From the NCBI GenBank assembly GCA_028622995.1, contig JAJQJQ010000012.1, positions 4,712,001 through 4,776,000 of the forward strand: DNA of 64,000 nucleotides, written 5' to 3'. A program made the position numbers and the translations under genes. The first letter of the stretch is position 1, and each line of letters begins with the position of its first letter. The stretch is from Panagrolaimus kolymaensis. Taxonomy: Eukaryota > Nematoda > Chromadorea > Rhabditida > Panagrolaimidae. The notes under the pieces were generated by a model. That model was not told the DNA's origin, searched no databases, and saw nothing but the letters and a program-made list of their open reading frames with translations. Shown piece after piece: positions 33,769 to 45,438 of the stretch.

Positions 33769-35298
33769 ATGTTTTTCATGAATGGCGGTGGTTTTCCTGG
33801 CATGCCAGGCCATGGTGGACATGATGGTCCAGCTGATACTAAGCTATATGATTTATTAAATGTATCGCCCAATGCAAGCGACGATGAAATTAAAAAGGTA
33901 AAAATTCGGGATAATGAAATTGATGACTTTTCTAACAATCATTTTTCTTTTTTAGTCTTATAGAAAACTCGCTAAAGAACATCACCCTGATAAAAACCCC
34001 AATGCTGGTGATAAGGTAAATCTTGCAAACAAACCTAAAATATATATTCTTTAATATCAAACTTTTTTCATTTTAGTTTAAAGAAATTAGTGCGGCTTAT
34101 GAAATTTTATCTGATTCAAGAAAGCGTGAAATATATGATGCTCACGGACTTGATGGTTTAGAAGGTGGCGGAGGCGGTGGTGGAATGGACGAAGAAATCT
34201 TCGATTTATTGGGTGGTGGACGAGGTGGTGGTCTTTTCGGTGGATTGTTTGGTGGCGGTGGAGGAGGACATCATTCTCGCCGACGAAAAGGCCAACCCAC
34301 TATGCAACCATTAAACGTTACATTAGAAGATTTATATAAAGGCAAAACATCTAAATTGCAGTTAACCAAAAAAATTATTTGTAAATCTTGCAATGGGTAT
34401 GTTTGAATTTAACTTAAAAGATTTTATTTTATATTTCCTTGTTTTAGAGCTGGAGGTAAAAATGGTGCATCATCACAATGTAATAAATGTGGTGGAAAAG
34501 GAAGAGTGATGGCAACAAGAATGGTTGGACCAGGAATGATTCAACAATCGGTTCAAGCTTGCCCAAATTGTCATGGAAAAGGTTCAAATATATCTGAAAA
34601 AGATAAATGCAACAGTTGCTCTGGAAATCAAACAGTTACAGAGCAAAAAGTTCTTGAAGTTAATATCACTCCTGGCATGAGAGAAGGACAAAAAATTGTT
34701 TTCCATAGTGAAGGCGATCAAGAACCCGGAGTTGAAGCAGGCGATGTTGTTATGGTTATCCAATGTAAAGAACATGCAACATTTGAAAGAAAAGGAGATG
34801 ATTTATTCATTCAAAAGAAAATTACTTTATCTGAAGCTTTATGCGGTTACACTTTAGTTATTAATCATCTTGATGGACGTAAAATAGCTATTCAAACTAA
34901 ACCCGGTGAATGCATTGAACCTGATTCAATTAGAGCTGTTATGGGAGAAGGCATGCCAATTCCAAATCAAATGGAACATGGCAACTTATATATTCTCTTT
35001 GATGTTAAATTTCCGGAAAACCATTATTTAAAAGAAGAAAAACTTTATAAAGTTTGTTTTTTATATATATAAATTTTTAAGAAAATGATAAACTAATTTT
35101 TTGTTTTAGCAATTAGAAGCTGCCCTTCCAACTAAACCTCTAGCTCGTCCATTAGGTGAAGAAGTATCTTTGCATGATTATGAAAAAGGCCGATATGAAC
35201 GAGGCCGTCATCGTGAAGCTTATCATGGAGATGGAAGTGATGATGAAATGGCTGGCGAAGGACATGGTGGACCACAGGTTCAATGCGCTCAACAATAA
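33769..35298 (+). CDS. Type I DnaJ/Hsp40 co-chaperone (DNAJA class)
   Basis: Hsp70 co-chaperone that stimulates ATP hydrolysis and delivers unfolded clients. Five exons (33769-33897, 33956-34015, 34077-34396, 34448-35051, 35110-35298) give 433 residues. A short Gly-rich lead precedes the J domain (about 25-88), with the HPD motif in [10 protein letters not shown] Gly-rich linker ([19 protein letters not shown]) follows. The zinc domain has four CxxCxGxG-type repeats ([33 protein letters not shown]), the last imperfect. The substrate-binding C-terminal domains are complete. The last residues CAQQ form a CaaX-type prenylation box like that of DNAJA1/2, which would tether it to membranes. An alternative splice at the end is possible (see findings). 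Confidence 0.95.
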
Positions 35299-35845
35299 AA
35301 TAAAATTAAATATTTGCTTTCAAAAACATTCTTATTATTTAAAAAAACTTTTACAAGAGTCTCCTCCTCCAACCGATGATTAGGGAGATGTGACTAATGT
35401 TTAATTTCATCAAACTTTTGCGCAACTCCGGGTGATTTTAATTAAAAAAAACCATTTTTTATTTCAATTCTCTCAATTTACTATTTTTCTTTTTATGTTT
35501 TCTCTTTATATTAGCTTTTTCGTATTTCATTTATGTTTGATGATGTATTTGACTTTTTTCATGTCTCTCATTTACGAATAAAGTAAAAAAAAATTATAAA
35601 TTGTGAATGGAGGAGGCTACAAAAAAAATCAACAAATAGAAACAATTTTAAAAGATCTCCAACTAATTTGTGAACCTGTTGGCTGGTTGCGTGAATTTCC
35701 ACTTGAACATTTGGATGCAAAAATTTTGAAGTGGTTACATTGTCCTTGAATATGTTGTAAGTGGAATCGGTAGATTATTTATAGACGACTTTCATAAAAG
35801 CATATAAGCAAGAAAGAATGGGCTTCTTTTCGCCAATAATCAACC
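35299..35845. other. Intergenic region with an orphan coding-like stretch
   Basis: DnaJ 3' flank with AATAAA near 35578. From 35598 to 35749 the plus strand is open without an ATG and reads protein-like (TILKDLQLICEPVGWLREF ...), ending in TGA. It may be a pseudo-exon, an unannotated terminal exon or chance. Confidence 0.4.
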
Positions 35846-36366
35846 ATGGCTTTCTTTGTCTTTTTATTTGTTGTGATTTATTTGTCAACATCGTCTGCTC
35901 AATATTATCCTTACCCTATGTTTCCTTATTATCCTCCACCATCCCATCATCAACCAATACAACAACAGCCAACATATTACATTGTTCAAGGACCACCACC
36001 ACAACCACAACCAGTTTATCGCACAGGTATGAGTTTTCACTTTTAATTTAATTAATTCAAAATTTTTTATTAGTTGAAGTCGATGGTGATTCCATTCCCT
36101 CATATGCTGGTTCATCACCAGCAAATGCTATAGCTATATCAGCTCCTCCGCCTCAACCTCCAACCTTTGCTTTTCCTGCTCCTGTTCAACCTCAACTACC
36201 ACCTTCTTTACAATACCCTGGACCAACATACATAATTGCTTCAAATTATCCATATCCAACCGGCGCATATCCTGGTGGCCAAGTATTTCAAAGGCCAATG
36301 CCTGTTGTTGCACCACCATATGAGAAAAAACAAAGGAAACGAGTCACCTCAAATCGAATATCTTAA
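35846..36366 (+). CDS. Secreted Pro/Tyr-rich protein
   Basis: Two exons (35846-36026 and 36074-36366) give 157 residues. The signal peptide is MAFFVFLFVVIYLSTSSAQ. The mature part is rich in Pro, Tyr and Gln (YYPYPMFPYYPPP, PPPQPQPVYRT, YPYPTGAYPGG) and ends with a basic KKQRKRVTS segment that may be a proprotein-convertase or matrix-binding site. No cysteines are visible, so it is not a disulfide-rich peptide. Likely a cuticle or extracellular-matrix component by composition only. An upstream ATG at 35818 (another frame) does not give a signal peptide followed by this composition. Confidence 0.75.
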
Positions 36367-36491
36367 AGGAATTATTTCCTTTGTGCTAGTAATCATTTAA
36401 AAGCTCCTTCTTTAATTTCAAACAATTGTTAGTAAATTCTCTTTATTTGTTAGCAATTACATACACATACATAAACATACATACAAAAATA

Positions 36492-37638
36492 TTAGTTCTT
36501 TCTACAAAAAGTTACAATAGCGAAAATCCCTTTTTTGACATAAACCAGATGAATTATTGCAGGAACCATTGAAATTACACTCGAAACCGTTGCACCAATG
36601 TAGAGATCATGACGAAATCGTGTTTTGCACCAATCATAATAATTACATATTGAATAATGTAAGCAAATGGCAAAGGAGCAGAGATTAAGCACAATACGAG
36701 CGAAATGAAGAGTTAAGTACTGAAAAGGAAGAAAGATGATTAATTATTACATTATCATAGTAAAAACAAACTTACTAATTTCTTGTATAATCCTCTGACA
36801 TAATAATATTTTGTTCCTTGTTTTGTTTCTTCAACAGCAACATCACTATGTCTAATTTGCCAAAAAGCAACGAATCCAATAGAAATTAAACATAGACCAG
36901 CATTGCCACAGACGAAGATACCTCCCATAGTTGTTTCTTCAACAAGTGCGACGATACAGAGGATTATAATGACGAGAGCAAGAAGAAGTTCAATTCCATT
37001 CAAAATGGTTGAAAGTATTGGCATTGCTTTGAGATAATCACCTTTTTCACCTTCTTCTTGACGATTTTCACCTGGTACTTGTGTAACAGAAACTTCTTTA
37101 GGTGGAGCAATACCAAGTGGACCAGGTCCATCACCTTTACCAGGTTCAAGATCAGTTGGTTTTGCAGCTTCATCAGCCCATTTAGTTAATTCCCATTGAG
37201 TTTTATCAAAGCCTATTTCACGTTTGGACTAAAAAAAAAAGAAGGTTAGTAGTTGAGTGAAGCATATTGTAAAGCGATCATTCATATTGCAGCATAATCC
37301 CAAAAGCTCTTACCACTTTAGCTGCAGTTAGTTGAGTAATTTGAGTACGTTGGATTTTGATTGCTTCACGTTTCATTTTATCAAATTTATCTTCATCTGG
37401 AGGTCCAAGAGTTGTCTTTTGAGTTAGTTGAGTTTTAACAGAATTTTGAGATCGTTGAGTTGGAGCGACAACACTTCTTTTAGAACTTCTCTTTGATTTT
37501 GTTGATTTTTCACATGATTGAGTTTTTTGTTCTCGTTCCTTCCTCATTGAAGCTGAAATATCATTGAATTAGTTAATAACTTCAAAAGAATAAAAGAAAA
37601 AACTTACATCGATTAGAACGTGAAGATTTGGTAGTCAT
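36492..37638 (-). CDS. Four-span membrane protein, nematode-type, function unknown
   Basis: Four exons (37638-37608, 37552-37314, 37228-36776, 36719-36492) give 316 residues. The first 150 residues are cytoplasmic-looking, basic and Ser/Thr/Lys/Gln-rich, followed by an acidic/Pro linker (PTDLEPGKGDGPGPLG). Four hydrophobic helices follow: near residues 175-200 (ILNGIELLLALVIIILCIV), 205-230, 255-280 and 290-315. Topology resembles MARVEL or tetraspan proteins, but there is no CCG or EC2 cysteine pattern of tetraspanins and no synaptogyrin motif that I can confirm. It ends KKGIFAIVTFCRKN. No neighbouring gene suggests a function. Confidence 0.78.
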
Positions 37639-38466
37639 AATTGTTGATGGATCAGAGAAGTTCTTTTTGAATATAAATCAATTAACACAAAAATATCAAT
37701 CTCAGAAAGTGGTCAAATTAGTGAAAGGAAAGCAACTTTCTCGTTTAGTTGTTTGCCAATTTCATGAATGATGATTGAGGAAAAATTTTGAAAAGTGAAA
37801 CATTTTTATGTATGCTAATTTTATTATTTTGAATTTATTCTTGAAAATGCTAAAATCTATCTAACACTTATTTGGAGCTTGAGTTGATATTATTTTTTAT
37901 AAAAAAAACGTAAGAGTAACAAAGCAAATCCACAACTTGAAAAAGTAATTTTTTGCTTATGCTTTAGTACAGTATTATTCCTTTTCACTGCTTGTCACAT
38001 GAAAAGAAGCGATGAGAGTAAATTGATTTTAAAAGAGGCAAAAATATTTTAATCAACATTTGATGTAAGCTAAAATCACCTTAGATTGCTTGTACATACT
38101 ATATCATAATGTATTTAGATAGCTTTAAACTTCACAATATGAATCAAAATTTTAGAGAGAAAAAAAATTTAAAGAAGAAATATCATAGTTGAACATTTTC
38201 AGTATTACAAAATTGATGAAGTGAAAGATTTCACCAAACAAAACTTCAATGTTTGTTTTCAGCGAAATTTTTACGATTATTAGGTCACCTACTGTATCAT
38301 GATAATGGCTTTATATAGAGAGAATGTAAAATACTAAAATACATAAAAGAAATTGTAATATTCGAGTTTCTAATCAAATATGAAAAATACACGTTCAAAA
38401 TAGTTTAAAATCATTATTTATTGAAATTTACAATTAGCGATAAAAAAATACATTTGACAAATGTGA
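37639..38466. other. Intergenic region between tetraspan gene and PDZ gene A
   Basis: AT-rich with no ORF of note. Holds the start-side flank of the tetraspan gene and the 3' flank of gene A. Confidence 0.5.
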
Positions 38467-40593
38467 TTATTTTGTTTTTCTTCGAGGTCCTTGCAAGAGA
38501 TGTTTTGCTTTTTCAAATGGATTAAAACTTCCGATTGTTCTTGCAGGCATAGTTGGTATTTTTGGAGTTGGTGCTAAGAAAGTTAAGTTGTTAACATCTG
38601 TTGAGATTGGAAGTTCTACCGATTCAGGAGCGACGTTTACATGAGAATTTAGTGGACGATGAGGAATGCTAAAAATGCAATATATGAAGACAGTTCATGT
38701 AAAGAAAAAACTTACAGATTACGAGCAAGTATTTTGTTAGAAGGTTTCAAATGAGGATCAGTTTCCATAAAAGATATTTGTTGTTCACATATTTCAATAA
38801 TATCTTCAGCCATTCTTGGATTGATTTCAATAGTTTTTTCTGCACTTAGAGCAAGCTTAACATATTCAAGACCGACAGGAGTTTTAGCTCTTTCAATAAT
38901 CAAACGAACCTAAAAAAAATAAATGGTTAAACTTTCACGATCGTTTAATTAAGATTTAAGAAAGATTACATATTTTTTGTCAGCAAAAAGATCACTCAGT
39001 AAATCATCAGTTTCTTTCACACCACTTACAGCTTTATTTTCTATAGCCAGAATAGCATCACCAACGAGCAATGACTTGTATGCGATTGAAATTACACTAT
39101 TCTCGATTGCTGAAACATAAACTTTCCCATTGTATGCTTTGATTGTCATTCCAAGGAGACATTTAGGTGAAATGATCAAGAGAGCCAAAAGATAATCATA
39201 ATGATCAGGTAAAATTTCATATCCTTGAGGACTTTCCAATTTTGAAAATACACCAGGAAGTTCAAGTTCTGGAATCGGTTTATTTCTTATTGGTCGCAAT
39301 ATTGTAAATGCTAGCGTTTGAATTTCAGGATGTTTGAGTGCAAATGAAAGTTGTTTCGTGTATTCTCTTCGATTTCCTAATTGAAAGTGATTGAATTTGA
39401 ACAAAATATCACCGATTTCTATTTGCGATGAAAGATCTTCAGGTACTTCATAAATGATCAAAGTTTTAGAAACCATTAGCACAGGCTGAAAAATGATAAT
39501 AAGTATGTACATAAAAGCATAACATGAGTAAACATTCATCTTTTTCTCTATTAACCCAAGAATGGAGTGTACTTATTTGTAACAGTTTTTATCAATCACC
39601 CAAAATATTGGAAAATGAACTTACAACTTTCATTGGTGGTTCAATTTTGAATTCAAAAATCTTTGGTTCATCGAAGAATGAATCAGGAAAATCAGCACCA
39701 TATCCAAACGTTTCAGAACATATTTGCTTTGGATTTGGAGAACTAGCAGCTGTTTGTCCGCCAAGAATTTTTTTATCTTTTGATACCGTTGATTCGTTCT
39801 TTTCTGATCCATCTCGACTTGATTGCTTATCAACGCATTCGGCATTTCTTTTGATTATTTTGGTAGACGCTTGGAAAAATTCTGTTGATTTTTTGTTATT
39901 TCGAAGTTTACGAGATGAACGCTTGCTATCCGCGGTGTCTTCATCAGTTTTGCGATTCTTTGATTTAACTAAAATATTGGCATTTAATCCTTTACTCTTT
40001 TTAGAAAAATAATAGTTTTCAAATAACAAAAAATACTCACTTTTCTTTTGATTGACCTTTTCTTTTGAATTACCACGTTTTGAGCGTTGACTTCCATTCG
40101 CAGGTGATGAAGCAGCTAAAAAAATTCGATCATATGCGTCAAAAATAATCAAAGAAAAATCTTACCTCGTGGACTCATAGCAATGCGCCTTTTAGCATTT
40201 TTAGGACTTTTTACCATTTTTGCGTCTTCATCATCCTATAAAACAAAAATCATTAGTTGTTTTTACAATGCCTTACATCCAACTGGAATCAATTTCACCG
40301 TTTGTAACCGTTTGTAACCGGTTTGCACCGGAGGATGCAATGCCAAAAACTCTCTTTCATTTGAAAATTTTTACAACCAAAAATTTGAAAAAAATATTTC
40401 AAAAGCTTACGAAAACTTTCAAAAAAATTTATGGAAACTTTGCTTGAAAAAATTTTCAAATGAAAGAGACTTTTTGGCATTGCATCCTTCGGTGCAAACC
40501 GGTTACAAACGGTTACAAACGGTTACAAACGGTGAAATTGATTCCAGTTGGATGTAAGGCATTGTATATTTAGTAAAAATTTAAGCCAACCAT
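38467..40593 (-). CDS. PDZ-like domain protein A (tandem paralogue)
   Basis: Seven exons join in frame to 467 residues. The first coding exon ends with ATG (40593-40591) directly before GT, then 40235-40166, 40115-40041, 39968-39625, 39485-38970, 38909-38716 and 38668-38467. A basic Ser-rich N-terminus (residues 1-100) leads to SKQICSETFGYGADFPDSFFD-type sequence, a PDZ-like fold (TLIIYEVPEDLSSQIEIGDIL) and a second PDZ core (LGMTIKAYNGKVYVS...SLLVGDAILAIENKAVSG). PDZ domains bind C-terminal peptides and scaffold membrane complexes. No partner is apparent. Intron 1 (40236-40590) holds a 299-bp inverted-repeat element. Gene B, 0.5 kb upstream, is its copy. Confidence 0.85.
40266..40564. mobile_element. 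Foldback MITE in intron 1 of PDZ gene A (TA target duplication)
   Basis: Terminal inverted repeats of about 110 bases start CAATGCCTTACATCCAACTG, and TA flanks both sides (40264-40265 and 40565-40566). The left arm carries two CGTTTGTAAC units; the right arm carries three. TA flanks suggest mobilisation by a Tc1/mariner-type transposase. Removing element plus one TA leaves a 54-base intron, matching the 55-base first intron of gene B. Confidence 0.9.
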
Positions 40594-40740
40594 TTTTTCG
40601 AAGCAGCTGTTGATTATTTTGATTTGATGAATGAAGAAGACAACAAATTTTTGCAGCAACAAAAAAAAGTGAAAATGAAAGAAATTAACTTTGCAACGAA
40701 AATGAAATGCATCGCCAAAAAAAATATTTGCATAAACGAA
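40594..40740 (-). promoter_or_regulatory. Upstream block of PDZ gene A shared with gene B
   Basis: About 145 bases ahead of the ATG are alignable with 43073-43215 upstream of gene B, including AAGCAGC[AT]GTTGATTATTTTGAT, a GAAAATGAAAGAAA run, ATCGCCAAA/TTCGCCAAA and TTTGCATAAA. The duplication therefore carried the promoter or 5' leader. No TATA element is distinctive in this AT-rich context. Confidence 0.6.
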
Positions 40741-41119
40741 CCATTTTTTTTCCAACCTTTTAGGCTAACGCTTAGAAGCTTTGATTTTTACAAAGCAAAT
40801 TTATTTATCAACAAAAACAACTTCTGCTAATAAACTTTATGTTTCTTCTTGTTTGTGATTATAATAAATATTTTAAGAACAAACTCATCAATCAAAAATT
40901 TATTCAATTAAAAAAATACAGTAAGCTAAAAGATGTTCCAAAGCCAGGTTCATTGCTTTATCACATACTCCAATTTTGGTATCACATCATAATCATGAAA
41001 AATGTTTTTGAAAAAAGCAAGAAAATAAATATAAGCTTACACCATTTATTTTTTTCAAAATTAATCTTTATTAATATTTACAATAAAATATACAAAAAAA
41101 TATTTGACAAATGTGATGA
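40741..41119. other. Spacer between the two PDZ genes
   Basis: AT-rich, partly the 3' flank of gene B. No supported gene. Confidence 0.5.
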
Positions 41120-43072
41120 TTATTTTGATTTTCTTCCACGTTCTTTTACAGCTCTTTTGCCAAGTGGATCAAAACTTCCTGTTGTTCCTGGAGGTACAGT
41201 TGGTATAGGTGGAGTTGAAGCCAATAAAGTTATATTGTTAACATCCGTTGTAATTGGAATTTCCATTGATTCACGAGCAACATCGACGCGAGAATTTGAT
41301 GCACGAGGAGAATTACTGAAATTTGATTATATATTATAAAACGTTTTAAAGTTATAAAGAAAACTTACTGATTACGAACTAGTATTCTGTGAGGTGGCTT
41401 TAAATCTTGATGAGCTCCCATAAAAGATAATTGCTGTTCACATATTTCAATAATGTCTTCATTCATTCTAGGATTGATTTCATATGTTCTTTCAACACTT
41501 AGAGCAAGTTTAACATGTTTTTGACCTGCAGGAGTTTTAGGCCTTTCGATAATCAAACGAACCTAAAAAAGGCAAAAAATGAAGGAATGGTTGTTTTCTA
41601 AGCTCACATAATAACTTACAAATTTTATTTTAGCAAAATGATTACATAGTAAATCATCAGTTTCTTTCACACCACTTACAGCTTGATTTTCTATAGCCAA
41701 AATTGCATCACCAACAAGTAAGGATTTGTACGCGATTGAAGATTGTTTATTTTCTATTCGTGAAACATAAACTTTTCCATTGTATGCTTTGATCGTCATT
41801 CCAAGAACCATTTTTGGTGCCACGATCAAGAGAGCCGATAGGTAATCGAAATGCATTGGTATAATTTCATATCCTTGAGGACTATCCAATCTCGAAAAAA
41901 CATCTGAAAGTTCAAGCTTTGGAATTGGTTTGTTCCTTATTGCACGCAAAATTGTAAATGTAAATGTTTGACTTTCAGGATTTCTAGCGACCATTGTAAG
42001 TTCTTTGATGTATTCATCGCGATTTTTTAATTGAAGATCGTTGAATTTGTACAAAATATCACCAATTTCTACTTGAGTTGAAAATTCTTGAGGTACTTCA
42101 TATATGATCATATGTTTGGAAACTTTCAACATGGGCTAAAAAAAGGAAAACATCATGTTAATAAATAGTCGTTTTCTCTCATCCAATACTTCAAGTAATA
42201 GCCTTGATATATGTAAATTTTAGCATTGGTTCACAATTCTGAAAGATAAACTTACAACTTTCATTGGTGGATCAACTTTGCATTCGACGATTTTTGGTTT
42301 TTCAAACAACGAATCAGGAAAATTAGCACCATATCCAAACGTTTCAGTACATATTTGTTTTGAAAGATGGAGATCCACATCTATTTCTTCTTCATCATTA
42401 GTTTTTTCAACTATCACACTCTTTGGTTCATTTTTTGCATGTTTTCTTTCTCTTCGACTTTGGATTGTTCGAGTGGAGGTTTGTAGAGCTTCAGATGGGC
42501 ATATATCATTTCCATGTTTTTGACGAGTTGAACGGGCATTCTTCACAGGACGAGATGAACGAACACTAGCCTCCACAGTGACATCAGTTTTTGGAAGATT
42601 TAAACCAGATGATTCCTCAACATGCCTGTGCTTTTCTGAAGAAATATATACATTTAAAGTTCGAAAGTTGTTAGTTTAATAAAGTCTTACTTTTTGAACC
42701 ATGTTTTGAGCGTTGACTTGCACCATTATCTGGCGTTGAAGAATCTAAAAAAGTAAACGAAATCATAGTTGTTAGAAAGTGTCCATCAAAGGTTCGAACT
42801 TCGAAGTTAGCTTTAAAAGGAAAAACATACATTTTGAACCATGTTTTGAGCGTTGACTTGTAGCATTATCTGGCGTTGAAGAGTCTAAAAATGTGAGAGA
42901 TTATGAAATGTATATTAAAACTATCAAAATAAATGACTTACATTGTTGCCTCAATTTATGCCATTTTGATTGTTTTCCATCAGCCTCTTTCTTGCTTTTT
43001 GCGTCTTCATCATTCTATAAAATAAAAATCATTAGTTGTTTATGTATTTAGGAAAAAAAATAAGCCAACCAT
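41120..43072 (-). CDS. PDZ-like domain protein B (tandem paralogue with a duplicated exon)
   Basis: Eight exons join in frame to 489 residues: ATG-final exon (43072-43070), 43014-42942, 42884-42831, 42744-42691, 42635-42256, 42135-41620, 41562-41369 and 41315-41120. The last three have exactly or nearly the lengths of gene A's last three (516, 194 and 196 versus 202). The domain plan is as in gene A, with LGMTIKAYNGKVYVSRIE in the second PDZ core. Exons 42831-42884 and 42691-42744 are 54-nt near-copies encoding DSSTPDN..SQRSKHGSK; gene A has a single related exon (SSPANGSQRSKRGN). Microsynteny and identical intron phases prove tandem duplication. Confidence 0.85.
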
Positions 43073-44188
43073 TTTTGGAAGCAGCAGTTGATTATTTTGA
43101 TGAAATGAAGAAGACCAAAAGCAACTCGTTTTTGCAACAACAAATCTGAAAATGAAAGAAACTATTTTTCCCAAAGAAAATGAAACGATTCGCCAAATTT
43201 TTTTTTGCATAAAATGCGGCAATTTTCTCATCAAAGATTCCTAAAGTGTTTGCACTTGTGTACTTATGAGTTTGAAACTAATTTTATCCTGAAAAACTTG
43301 AGAAATCAGGTTGATAATACATTTATGCTAAGAAAAAGATGATGCCTCACAATTTCAATAATTCCATTTATTAATTTTAAAAAGATATGTGGCTTTAAGC
43401 AAAAAATAAAGTCAAAGACTATTTTTTCTTTTTATTTCAGACCTGTGTCTTTCTTCTCTTGAAATTTTTTTGCTCTTTAGGAAATTTCGTAAATCAATAA
43501 TCGATATATCTTATGATGATTCACGTATTCATTCTCTCATTTTTTCTTTTTCAACATATGAAGTCTTGAATCACATAACATAATGGACTCATTCTACAAC
43601 AACGAAGGTTATGGTTTTTTTAAAGATCAAAGATTGCCGCTTACATAAATGAAAAAACACTTCTTTAACCAACATATCCTTTTTGAGTTTTTTTATTTTC
43701 TTGCTTTTTTTTCCTTTGGGCCACATCTCCGTATGGGCATTTTCATTTTTTAAAGAAATCACTTTTTGTTTTTACATTTGAATCCATTCAAAAACATCTT
43801 TTCTGCTTTTCGTTTTTTTCTTCTACATAGTTAAATTCTTTGATGCTTTATGAATTTTCAAAATATCATCGCTTTTTTATAACAATATACCGCGTCATTT
43901 TTTTTTCTCTCTCGCGAACGGTTTGATTTTTTTTGTTATGCCTTTACTTGATTACACATTTTCGAAGCCATAATTTTACTCATCTCTGACTTATAAAATA
44001 TAATCAAAGGCGCTGCTTAATTTAAACGGAGATGATTTTGAAGATGTTTTTGAGTTAGTGTTTAATGCAGACCTATCTATTATTATTTTTTTCAGTTATA
44101 AAATTATAAAAGCCGAGCTTGTGCTCCAAGACGACTATTTTTATGGTAGTGTGTATGGAACTTATTCTTACTTCTACAAACCTTAATT
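43073..44188. other. Intergenic region, PDZ gene B to coiled-coil gene
   Basis: 43073-43215 is the shared upstream block of the PDZ pair. The rest is AT-rich with polypyrimidine tracts. No gene seen. Confidence 0.5.
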
Positions 44189-44940
44189 ATGTTTCATCAA
44201 AACCCCATTCTTGCTAATCAATTTCGAACAACTCAAACCACCAATTTCGAAGTGAGTCATAGATTATTAATTCTAATGAGAAAAGCTAGCGTGTGTTTTT
44301 TTAGGATGTTGTTGACAAAGAAAATCTTCGCGCTCAAATCGATTCACTTAAAAAAGAAAATTTTATTTTTAAAAAAAGTAATGTGGAATTGGTTAGTTTT
44401 TTTTGTTAGCGTAAAAGCATATTTTCAATTTTATTTTCTTTGAAAGGTATCAAAAATAAACCATAAAGATTTTCGGGTCGTTCAAAAAATTTTAGAGCCA
44501 AATATTTTGCTCATTTTCAGCAAAATCAATTAACACGTGAATGCGATGCCCGTTACTATGATCGCCAAGAAATTATCAAGCTTCAAAAACAGATTTCTCA
44601 AAGAGATGCTGATAATGAATGGTTTATTGCACAAAAAGATATGTGCGAAAAAACACATCCTCCTAAGCATAATTTATATGATTCATGTTTGGTAAATAAA
44701 ATTGAAGAAATGGAAAAAAATTATTGTAAGGTTTTTTTCATTCTGTCTAAAACTTTCTTAATTAAAACCAACCTTTTTGATTTTTATTTTATTTCAGCTC
44801 CAAGCAAGGTTAATGGAAATCCAGTTAATGGTCATGAAGTTTTTGAAACACCCTTACGAAAGATCCACAAATCCATGGAATTACCCGCCTCTAAGAACCG
44901 AGAAAGCCCTTTGTTTCCAGATGTAAACCACAATTTTTAA
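44189..44940 (+). CDS. Small coiled-coil protein, unknown
   Basis: Four exons (44189-44251, 44305-44391, 44521-44725, 44798-44940) give 165 residues. Residues 20-110 are heptad-rich and charged (VVDKENLRAQIDSLKKENF, REIIKLQKQIS-like), consistent with a coiled coil. The tail holds FETPLRKIHKS and SRESP-like sites that look like phosphorylatable, proline-directed motifs. I do not recognise the family. Size and layout fit a centrosomal or kinetochore accessory protein, but this is only inference. ATG 44189 follows CCTTAATT with no clear trans-splice acceptor. Confidence 0.65.
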
Positions 44941-45438
44941 ACTTTAGAATTTTTTGATAAGTTTAGTGTTGTTACATTTTTCTAAACTTTGCGATACATT
45001 AATATAAAAATATTAGGTAGTAATTCAAAAAGTTTTGAATAATCTTTACACAACCTTTTTTTGAAAGATTGCGGCGAGCGTTCACCGCCATTTTTCATCA
45101 AAGACAATTTCAAAAGAAATTTTTTGAAAGAAAAATCTAATTTCAAAACACAAAATACACATCTACGTTTTTTTTCCTTCTCATTGTTGCGCAGAAAATG
45201 AAGGAAAGTCGTAAAAATCCATAATTGAAAGGACAAGGAAAAAAAGGAAATGTTATCCACCATATGTCTCTGCCTAGTGAATTTGGTTTTAAAAGATAAA
45301 AAACTTGCATTCATCTTCGAAAAATTTGATGATTTAAAAACTGTCAATTTCGTATTTTTAGTTTCAGTTACGGCAACATTTATTTTTAAAAAATTAATAA
45401 AATTATTATTACAAAAATTTATTATTTATTTTAAGTTT
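44941..45438. other. Convergent 3' region, coiled-coil gene to secreted-protein gene
   Basis: AT-rich, no supported gene. AATAAA-type signals for the minus-strand gene near 45390-45420. Confidence 0.5.

Noticed and set aside
35818..36051. Alternative frame ORF over the Pro-rich gene
   Set aside because: It does not lead to the clean signal peptide plus Pro/Tyr composition and lacks the second exon join.
39524..40012. Plus-strand 162-codon ORF over PDZ gene A
   Set aside because: Antisense shadow of the spliced gene; no start context or family.
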